Assembly: GCF_000244915.1 (NCBI RefSeq)
Contig: NZ_CM001442.1
Location: 372,001-436,000, forward strand
Direction: 5' to 3'
DNA length: 64,000 bases
Origin: Bradyrhizobium sp. WSM471
Lineage (GTDB): Bacteria; Pseudomonadota; Alphaproteobacteria; Rhizobiales; Xanthobacteraceae
The notes under the pieces: model-generated
Database searches by the model: none
What the model saw: only the letters and a program-made list of their open reading frames with translations
What the model was told of the DNA's origin: nothing
Position numbers and translations under genes: made by a program
Part shown: positions 57,704 through 64,000 of the stretch, piece after piece
Layout of the letters: every line of letters begins with the position of its first letter
How positions within the stretch are numbered: the stretch's first letter is position 1

Positions 57704-60673
57704 ATGTCTCGCCAAGACGCGAACGCAGCCTTTGCCCTCTCCTCCTTTTTGCAGGGCACCAACGCCACCTACATCGACGAAATCTACGCCCGCTACGAGA
57801 AAGACCCGTCCTCGGTGGATGCCGAGTGGCAGGACTTCTTCAAGAGCCTCAACGACCAGCCGGGTGACATCAGCAAGAACGCCCAAGGCCCGTCCTGGGA
57901 GCGCGCCAACTGGCCGCTGACCCCGCAGGACGATCTGACCTCCGCGCTCGACGGCAATTGGGCGGAAGTCGAGAAGACGGTCGGAGCCAAGATCGCGGCC
58001 AAGGCGCAGGCCAAGGGCGGCGACAAGGGCGGCGGCCTTTCCTCCGCCGACCTGCTCCAGGCCACGCGCGACTCGGTCCGCGCGCTGATGCTGATCCGGT
58101 CCTACCGCATGCGCGGCCACTTCCACGCCAAGCTCGATCCGCTCGGCATCGAAGCACAGCGCAATCGCGAAGAGCTCGATCCGCGGACCTACGGCTTCAG
58201 CGAAGCCGATTTCGACCGCAAGATCTTCCTCGACCATGTGCTCGGTCTCGAATACGCCAGCTTGCGCGAAATCACCGCGATCTGCGAGCGTACCTACTGC
58301 CAGACGCTCGGCGTCGAGTTCATGCACATCACCAACGCGGCGCAGAAGGCGTGGATCCAGGAGCGGATCGAGGGGCCGGACAAGGAAATCTCCTTCACCC
58401 GTGAAGGCCGCCGCGCCATCCTGATGAAGCTGGTTGAAGCCGAAGGCTTCGAGAAATTCTGCGACACCAAGTTCACCGGCACCAAGCGCTTCGGCCTTGA
58501 TGGCGCCGAGTCACTGATCCCCGCGCTTGAGCAGATCATCAAGCGCGGCGGCAATCTCGGCGTGAAGGAGGTCGTGCTGGGCATGCCGCATCGCGGCCGG
58601 CTCAACGTGCTGACCCAGGTGATGGGCAAGCCGCATCGCGCGCTGTTCCACGAGTTCAAGGGCGGTTCGGCCAATCCTGATGCGGTCGAAGGCTCGGGTG
58701 ACGTCAAATATCACCTCGGCGCGTCCTCGGATCGCGAGTTCGACGGCAACCGCATCCATCTGTCGCTGACCGCCAACCCCTCGCATCTCGAGATCGTCGA
58801 TCCCGTGGTGCTCGGAAAAGTCCGCGCCAAGCAGGATCAGCACGGCGATCCGCCGGATATGCGCATCTCGGTGATGCCGCTGCTGATGCATGGCGACGCC
58901 GCGTTCGCCGGCCAGGGCGTGGTCGCGGAATGCTTCGGCCTGTCGGACCTGAAGGGCTACCGCACCGGCGGCTCCGTGCACTTCATCGTCAACAACCAGA
59001 TCGGCTTCACCACCTATCCGCGTTATTCCCGTTCGTCGCCTTACCCGTCCGACGTGGCGAAGATGATCGACGCGCCGATCTTCCACGTCAACGGCGACGA
59101 TCCGGAAGCCGTCGTGTTCGCGGCCAAGGTCGCGACCGAGTTCCGGCAGAAATTCCACAAGCCCGTCGTCATCGACATGTTCTGCTACCGCAGGCATGGC
59201 CATAACGAGGGCGACGAGCCGGCTTTCACCCAGCCGGTGATGTACAAGAAGATCGCGGCCCATCCGTCGACGCTCGAGCTCTATGCCCGGCGCCTCATCA
59301 GCGAAGGCGTGCTGACCGAGGGCGAGGTCGAGAAGGCCAAGGCCGATTGGCGCGCGCGGCTCGATGCCGAGCTCGAAGCCGGCTCCGGCTACAAGCCCAA
59401 CAAGGCCGACTGGCTCGACGGTAAATGGGCCGGCTTCAAGATCGCGGATCAGGAAGAAGATGCGCGGCGTGGCGTCACCGGCGTCGACATCGCCGCCCTG
59501 AAGGACATCGGTCGCAAGATCACCAAGGTGCCCGATGGCTTCCGCGTCCACCGCACCATCCAGCGCTTCCTCGAAAACCGCGCCAAGGCGATCGATGGCG
59601 GCACGGGCATTGACTGGGCGACCGGCGAGGCGCTGGCGTTCTGCACGCTGCTCAACGAGAACCACCATGTCCGCCTGTCCGGACAGGATTCGGAGCGCGG
59701 CACCTTCTCGCAGCGCCACTCGGTCCTGATCGACCAGGAAGACGAGAGCCGCTACACGCCGTTCAACCATCTCGGTCACGAGCAGGGCCATTACGAGGTC
59801 ATCAACTCGCTGCTGTCGGAAGAAGCCGTGCTCGGCTTCGAATACGGCTATTCGCTCGCAGAGCCGAACACGCTGACCCTGTGGGAAGCGCAGTTCGGCG
59901 ACTTCGCCAACGGCGCGCAGGTCGTGTTCGACCAGTTCATCTCCTCGGGTGAGCGCAAATGGCTGCGCATGTCCGGCCTCGTCTGCCTTCTGCCGCACGG
60001 CTATGAAGGCCAGGGACCGGAGCACTCCTCGGCGCGTCTGGAGCGTTATCTCCAGATGTGCGCGGAAGACAACATGCAGGTGGTCTACCCGACCACGCCG
60101 GCGAACTACTTCCACGTGCTGCGCCGGCAGCTCCATCGCGAGATACGCAAGCCGCTGATCGTGATGACGCCGAAGTCGCTGCTGCGTCACAAGCGGGCGG
60201 TGTCGCGTCTCGAGGAGCTCGCGAAGGGAACGACCTTCCACCGCATCCTCTATGACGACGCCCAGATGCTGCCGGGCGAAGCGGTCAAGCTCGTTCCCGA
60301 CGAGAAGATCCGCCGCATCGTGCTCTGCTCGGGCAAGGTCTATTACGACCTCTACGAGGAGCGCGAGAAGCGCGGCATGGACGACATCTACCTGATGCGC
60401 GTCGAGCAGCTCTATCCGGTGCCGCTGAAGGCGCTGGTGGCCGAGCTGTCCCGCTTCAAGAAGGCCGAAGTGGTGTGGTGCCAGGAAGAGCCCCGCAACA
60501 TGGGTGCCTGGCACTTCATCGAGCCCTATCTGGAATGGGTGCTGAACCAGGTGAACGGTGCGAGCCGGCGTCCGCGTTATGTCGGCCGCGCCGCCTCCGC
60601 CGCGACCGCCACGGGTCTGATGTCGAAGCATCAGGCGCAGTTGAAGGCGTTCCTGGACGAAGCATTGAGCTGA
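57704..60673 (+). CDS. sucA: 2-oxoglutarate dehydrogenase E1 component
   Basis: Thiamine-diphosphate decarboxylase of the oxoglutarate dehydrogenase complex. The 989-residue protein begins MSRQDANAAFALSSFLQGTNATYIDEIYARYEKDPSSVD, the E1o peripheral binding segment, and includes MPHRGRLNVL near 292-301, HLSLTANPSHLEIVDPVVLGKVRAKQ, TTYPRYSRSSPYPSDVAKM near 439-457, YRRHGHNEGDEPAFTQP near 499-515, and LLPHGYEGQGPEHSSARLERYLQ near 763-785. Length is normal. Repeat R22 lies between it and sucB. Confidence 0.98.
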   Translation: MSRQDANAAFALSSFLQGTNATYIDEIYARYEKDPSSVDAEWQDFFKSLNDQPGDISKNAQGPSWERANWPLTPQDDLTSALDGNWAEVEKTVGAKIAAKAQAKGGDKGGGLSSADLLQATRDSVRALMLIRSYRMRGHFHAKLDPLGIEAQRNREELDPRTYGFSEADFDRKIFLDHVLGLEYASLREITAICERTYCQTLGVEFMHITNAAQKAWIQERIEGPDKEISFTREGRRAILMKLVEAEGFEKFCDTKFTGTKRFGLDGAESLIPALEQIIKRGGNLGVKEVVLGMPHRGRLNVLTQVMGKPHRALFHEFKGGSANPDAVEGSGDVKYHLGASSDREFDGNRIHLSLTANPSHLEIVDPVVLGKVRAKQDQHGDPPDMRISVMPLLMHGDAAFAGQGVVAECFGLSDLKGYRTGGSVHFIVNNQIGFTTYPRYSRSSPYPSDVAKMIDAPIFHVNGDDPEAVVFAAKVATEFRQKFHKPVVIDMFCYRRHGHNEGDEPAFTQPVMYKKIAAHPSTLELYARRLISEGVLTEGEVEKAKADWRARLDAELEAGSGYKPNKADWLDGKWAGFKIADQEEDARRGVTGVDIAALKDIGRKITKVPDGFRVHRTIQRFLENRAKAIDGGTGIDWATGEALAFCTLLNENHHVRLSGQDSERGTFSQRHSVLIDQEDESRYTPFNHLGHEQGHYEVINSLLSEEAVLGFEYGYSLAEPNTLTLWEAQFGDFANGAQVVFDQFISSGERKWLRMSGLVCLLPHGYEGQGPEHSSARLERYLQMCAEDNMQVVYPTTPANYFHVLRRQLHREIRKPLIVMTPKSLLRHKRAVSRLEELAKGTTFHRILYDDAQMLPGEAVKLVPDEKIRRIVLCSGKVYYDLYEEREKRGMDDIYLMRVEQLYPVPLKALVAELSRFKKAEVVWCQEEPRNMGAWHFIEPYLEWVLNQVNGASRRPRYVGRAASAATATGLMSKHQAQLKAFLDEALS

Positions 60674-60690
60674 AAGTTTTTTAGGATGCT

Positions 60691-60790
60691 GTCATCGCCC
60701 GCGAAGGCGGGCGATCGAGTAAGCCGTGACGGCCGTGATGACCACGAACGCCGCGGAGTACTGGATGCCCCGCCTTCGCGGGGCATGACA
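60691..60790. repeat. Palindromic repeat R22 (type C) between sucA and sucB
   Basis: GTCATCGCCCGCGAAGGCGG is inverted as CCGCCTTCGCGGGGCATGAC, with an inner GAGTA / TACTGGATGCC partial pair as in R12 and R15. The gap between sucA and sucB is 164 bases, of which this is 100. Confidence 0.85.
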
Positions 60791-60837
60791 CCTGTGAAAT
60801 TCATGACCGCATTGGCGATCTCCTTAAGGAAAAGACC

Positions 60838-62082
60838 ATGACTGAAATTCGTGTGCCGACCCTCGGCGAATCCGTCACCGAGGCCACCATCGGCCGCTGG
60901 TTCAAGAAGGCCGGCGATGCCGTCGCCGTCGACGAGCCCTTGGTGGAGCTCGAGACCGACAAGGTCACCATCGAAGTCCCAGCGCCGTCCGCGGGCACGC
61001 TAAGCGAGATCATCGCCGCAGACGGCACGACCGTTGCGGTCGGTGCGCTGCTCGGGCAGATCACCGAGGGCACGGCCGGCGTCGCAAAGACGCCCGCCAA
61101 GCCGGCTGCCGCGCCCGCGCCGGCTCCCGCCGCGGCGGCCCCAGCCGCCGCCCCCGCCGCGGCGAAGGCGCCGCCGGCCGACTCGCCGCTCGCTCCGTCC
61201 GTGCGAAAGCTCTCGGCCGAGACCGGCATCGACGCCTCGACCGTTCCCGGCTCCGGCAAGGACGGCCGTGTCACCAAGGGCGACATGCTCGCCGCGATCG
61301 AGCGTGCGGCCTCGGCGCCGACCCCGGTCAACCAGCCGGCCGCAGCGGTCCAGGTCCGCGCACCCTCGCCGGCCGATGACGCCGCCCGCGAAGAGCGCGT
61401 GAAGATGACCCGGTTGCGCCAGACCATCGCGCGCCGCCTCAAGGACGTGCAGAACACCGCCGCGATGCTCACGACCTTCAACGAGGTCGACATGACCAAC
61501 GTCATGGCGCTGCGCGCCCACTACAAGGATGCGTTCGAGAAGAAGCACGGCAGCAAGCTCGGCTTCATGGGCTTCTTCACCAAGGCCGTCGTGCAGGGGC
61601 TGAAGGACATCCCGGCCGTCAACGCCGAGATCGACGGCACCGATCTGATCTACAAGAACTACTATCACATCGGCGTCGCCGTCGGCACCGACAAGGGTCT
61701 CGTCGTGCCCGTGGTGCGCGATTGCGACAACAAGTCGATCGCCGACATCGAAAAGGGCATCGCCGATTTCGGCCGCCGCGCCCGCGACGGCCAGCTCAAG
61801 ATCGACGAGATGCAGGGCGGCACCTTCACCATCACCAATGGCGGTATCTACGGCTCGCTGATGTCGACCCCGATCCTGAACGCACCGCAGTCCGGCATCC
61901 TCGGCATGCACAAGATCCAGGAGCGGCCGATGGTCGTCGGCGGCAAGATCGAGGTCCGCCCGATGATGTATCTGGCGCTGTCCTACGATCACCGCGTCAT
62001 CGACGGCAAGGAGGCCGTGACCTTCCTTGTTCGCGTCAAGGAGAGCCTGGAAGATCCGGCGCGCCTGGTGCTCGATCTCTGA
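60838..62082 (+). CDS. sucB: Dihydrolipoamide succinyltransferase (E2 of oxoglutarate dehydrogenase)
   Basis: The 414-residue core enzyme: an N-terminal lipoyl domain with the lipoylated Lys42 in [13 protein letters not shown], an Ala/Pro linker (about 80-117), the E3/E1-binding domain ([31 protein letters not shown] near 121-151), a second Ala/Pro linker, and the catalytic domain with [15 protein letters not shown] near the C-terminus (His and Asp of the active site). AAGGAAAAG precedes the ATG. A gene for an SDR enzyme follows 64 bases later, before lpd. Confidence 0.97.
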   Translation: MTEIRVPTLGESVTEATIGRWFKKAGDAVAVDEPLVELETDKVTIEVPAPSAGTLSEIIAADGTTVAVGALLGQITEGTAGVAKTPAKPAAAPAPAPAAAAPAAAPAAAKAPPADSPLAPSVRKLSAETGIDASTVPGSGKDGRVTKGDMLAAIERAASAPTPVNQPAAAVQVRAPSPADDAAREERVKMTRLRQTIARRLKDVQNTAAMLTTFNEVDMTNVMALRAHYKDAFEKKHGSKLGFMGFFTKAVVQGLKDIPAVNAEIDGTDLIYKNYYHIGVAVGTDKGLVVPVVRDCDNKSIADIEKGIADFGRRARDGQLKIDEMQGGTFTITNGGIYGSLMSTPILNAPQSGILGMHKIQERPMVVGGKIEVRPMMYLALSYDHRVIDGKEAVTFLVRVKESLEDPARLVLDL

Positions 62083-62146
62083 TCGCTGATGCTCTGCGAG
62101 CGCCGTCGCCTTTCGCGACGGCGCGTGTCGAACCATGGAGGCGCGC

Positions 62147-62896
62147 GTGACGGATAAAGTCGTTGTCATCACCGGCGGCAGCCGCGGCATCGGCCGGGCG
62201 ACCGCGATTGCGGCAGCCAAGCGCGGCTTCCGAATCGTCGTCGGCTATGCCAGCAACAAGACGGCCGCCGACGAGGTGGTCGCGGAGATCGCAGCCAGCA
62301 ACGGCAAGGCCATCGCCGTGAAATGCGACGTCGCCGAGGAAAGCGAGATCCTGGCGCTGTTCAAGGCCGCGGACGCGTTCGGCACGCTCGGCGCGCTCGT
62401 CAATAATGGTGGCATTGTCGGGACCAGTGGCGTGCGCGTCGACGAGATGTCGGCCGAGCGCATCCAGCGCGTGATGGCGGTCAACGTCACCGGCTCCATC
62501 CTCTGCGCGCGCGAAGCGGTGAAGCGGATGTCGACCAGGCACGGCGGTCAGGGCGGCGTCATCGTCAATCTGTCGTCCGTTGCTGCCAAGCTCGGCGCGC
62601 CCAACACCTATGTCGACTATGCCGCGTCCAAGGGCGCGATCGATTCCTTCACCATCGGCCTCGGCTATGAGGTTGCCGGCGAGGGCATTCGCGTCGCGGG
62701 CATCCGCCCCGGCCTGATCGATACCGAAATCCACGCTGCCGGCGGCGAACCCGACCGCGCCCATCGTCTGGCCCATATGGTGCCGATGAAGCGCGTCGGG
62801 ACTGCCGATGAAGTCGCCAATGCCATTGTCTGGCTGATGTCGGACGATGCCTCCTACGTCACTTCAGCCATTCTCGATGTGTCCGGCGGACGCTGA
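62147..62896 (+). CDS. SDR-family oxidoreductase between sucB and lpd
   Basis: A 249-residue short-chain dehydrogenase of the classical family. TGGSRGIG lies near 9-16 for NAD(P), the catalytic serine near 143-144, Tyr158 and Lys162 in YAASKGAI. The NNAG motif is altered to NNGG ([10 protein letters not shown]). It resembles glucose-1-dehydrogenase/FabG-like enzymes, so the substrate is unclear. I use GTG at 62147, because GGAGG lies five bases before it; the ATG at 62135 lacks a ribosome site and is four codons upstream. Its place in the operon is unusual. Confidence 0.87.
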   Translation: MTDKVVVITGGSRGIGRATAIAAAKRGFRIVVGYASNKTAADEVVAEIAASNGKAIAVKCDVAEESEILALFKAADAFGTLGALVNNGGIVGTSGVRVDEMSAERIQRVMAVNVTGSILCAREAVKRMSTRHGGQGGVIVNLSSVAAKLGAPNTYVDYAASKGAIDSFTIGLGYEVAGEGIRVAGIRPGLIDTEIHAAGGEPDRAHRLAHMVPMKRVGTADEVANAIVWLMSDDASYVTSAILDVSGGR

Positions 62897-62952
62897 CGCG
62901 CCGCGCGGACGCTGGCACATCCCTCAACGCTAAACTTACGGGACTTTCTCTC

Positions 62953-64000
62953 ATGGCATACGATCTCGTCGTCATCGGCACCGGACCGGGCGGTTATGTC
63001 TGCGCGGTGCGTGCAGCGCAGCTCGGCATGAAAGTCGCCGTGGTGGAGAAGAACGCAACGCTCGGCGGCACCTGCCTCAATGTCGGCTGCATGCCGTCCA
63101 AGGCGCTGCTGCACGCCTCCGAAATGTTCGAGGAAGCCGGGCATTCCTTCGCCAAGATGGGCGTCAGCGTCTCCGCGCCGAAGCTCGATCTGCCTGCGAT
63201 GATGAATTTCAAGCAGCAGGGCATCGACGGTAACGTCAAGGGCGTCGAGTTCCTGATGAAGAAGAACAAGATCGACGTGCTCAAGGGCGCCGGCAAGATA
63301 CTCGGCACCGGCAAGGTCGAAGTCTCCGCCGACGGCAAGTCGCAGGTCGTCGAGACCAAGAGCATCGTGATCGCGACCGGCTCGGACATCGCGCGGCTCA
63401 AGGGCATCGAGATCGACGAGACGCGGATCGTGTCCTCGACCGGTGCGCTGTCGCTGGACAAGGTCCCCGGCAAGCTCTTGATCGTCGGCGCCGGCGTGAT
63501 CGGGCTCGAGCTCGGCTCGGTCTGGCACCGTCTCGGCGCTGAAGTCGTCGTCGTCGAATTCCTCGACCGCATCCTGCCCGGCATGGACGGCGAGATCGCC
63601 AAGCAATTCCAGCGCATCCTGGAGAAGCAGGGCTTTGCCTTCAAGCTCGGTGCCAAGGTCACGGGCGTGGACACCTCCGGCAAGACACTGAAGGCGACGG
63701 TCGAGCCTGCCGCCGGCGGCGCTGCCGAGACGCTGGAAGCCGACGTCGTTCTCGTCTGTATCGGTCGTGTGCCGTACACGGATGGGCTGGGCCTGAAGGA
63801 AGCCGGCGTTGCGCTCGACAATCGCGGCCGCGTGCAAATCGATCCGCACTTCGCCACCAGCGTGAAGGGCGTCTATGCCATCGGCGACGTCGTCGCGGGC
63901 CCGATGCTCGCGCACAAGGCCGAGGATGAAGGCGTCGCGGTCGCCGAGATCATCGCAGGCCAGGCCGGCCACGTGAACTACGATGTTATCCCAGGCGTCG
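62953..64000 (+). CDS. lpdA: Dihydrolipoyl dehydrogenase (E3), C-terminus cut by window edge
   Basis: FAD/NAD-dependent enzyme that reoxidises the lipoamide of SucB (and of the pyruvate dehydrogenase). The visible 349 residues include [25 protein letters not shown] (FAD), [16 protein letters not shown] with the redox-active Cys pair (CLNVGC), [30 protein letters not shown] (NAD), and [36 protein letters not shown]. The C-terminal dimerisation domain with the catalytic His is outside the window. ATG at 62953. Confidence 0.97.
   Translation, partial: MAYDLVVIGTGPGGYVCAVRAAQLGMKVAVVEKNATLGGTCLNVGCMPSKALLHASEMFEEAGHSFAKMGVSVSAPKLDLPAMMNFKQQGIDGNVKGVEFLMKKNKIDVLKGAGKILGTGKVEVSADGKSQVVETKSIVIATGSDIARLKGIEIDETRIVSSTGALSLDKVPGKLLIVGAGVIGLELGSVWHRLGAEVVVVEFLDRILPGMDGEIAKQFQRILEKQGFAFKLGAKVTGVDTSGKTLKATVEPAAGGAAETLEADVVLVCIGRVPYTDGLGLKEAGVALDNRGRVQIDPHFATSVKGVYAIGDVVAGPMLAHKAEDEGVAVAEIIAGQAGHVNYDVIPGV

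Overview
The window looks like chromosomal DNA of an alphaproteobacterium, most probably Bradyrhizobium (Nitrobacteraceae). The reasons are a high GC content with GC-rich third codon positions, an alphaproteobacterial mdh-sucCD-sucAB-lpd TCA block, the ffh-rpsP-rimM-trmD-rplS-leuCD order, several families largely known from rhizobia and relatives (DUF2336, DUF2794, DUF6455-like), and a dense set of palindromic intergenic repeats of the kind common in Bradyrhizobium and Rhodopseudomonas. Genus and repeat assignments rest on recognition, not on a database search. I found no rRNA, tRNA, CRISPR array, prophage, intact insertion sequence or integrase.

Layout. 0-5.5 kb: the end of a succinate dehydrogenase operon (sdhC, sdhD partial), a TSUP transporter, malonyl-CoA synthetase divergent from an SDR gene, and a secreted fasciclin protein. 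5.6-7.1 kb: a cytochrome b561 plus Tat-exported molybdopterin lipoprotein pair. 7.2-14 kb: an MFS transporter, leuB, two exported or membrane hypotheticals, asd, and a beta-carbonic anhydrase divergent from a CitE-like lyase. 14-18.9 kb: an AraC regulator, a soluble triple-PAS chemoreceptor, a Cys-rich DUF6455-type protein and a DXD glycosyltransferase. 19-23.6 kb: leuD and leuC separated by a metallopeptidase, three small secreted proteins and a short basic protein, with an unannotated 42-codon ORF and hairpin in front of leuC. 23.8-27.9 kb: the rplS-trmD-rimM-rpsP-ffh translation/SRP cluster. 28.3-31 kb: a metallo-beta-lactamase-fold protein, and a SIMPL plus GyrI-like exported pair. 31.1-37.1 kb: dapF-mtaB, a DUF2336 protein, an RluA pseudouridine synthase, ftsY and ispZ. 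37.3-40.5 kb: cytochrome c maturation genes ccmABCD-ccmG. 40.8-47.2 kb: acnA, DUF1223, a candidate small RNA, DUF2794, GNAT and a Bax-inhibitor-1 protein. 47.4-53.5 kb: an ABC exporter pair, arylesterase/TesA, thpR and zapE. 53.8-64 kb: mdh, sucC, a DUF1579 gene, sucD, sucA, sucB, an SDR gene and lpd (cut by the window end).

How it works together. Most of the content is core metabolism: aconitase, the 2-oxoglutarate dehydrogenase complex, succinyl-CoA synthetase, succinate and malate dehydrogenases; leucine and aspartate-family synthesis; and ccm genes that supply the cytochromes c of the respiratory chain. The palindrome TGGTATACCA lies upstream of sdhC and a one-mismatch copy lies upstream of sucC, suggesting shared control of two TCA operons.

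The most unusual property is the 22 palindromic repeat elements in about ten sequence types. Several sit inside operons (ccmA/ccmB, sucA/sucB, rpsP/rimM, rimM/trmD). Two touch coding sequence: one supplies the last 16 residues of RimM and another supplies the stop codon of the MFS transporter. I did not find a clear novel defence, mobile or biosynthetic system. The best leads for something undescribed are the candidate small RNA at 44.76-44.93 kb, the leuC leader ORF with its hairpin, and the TCA operator motif.
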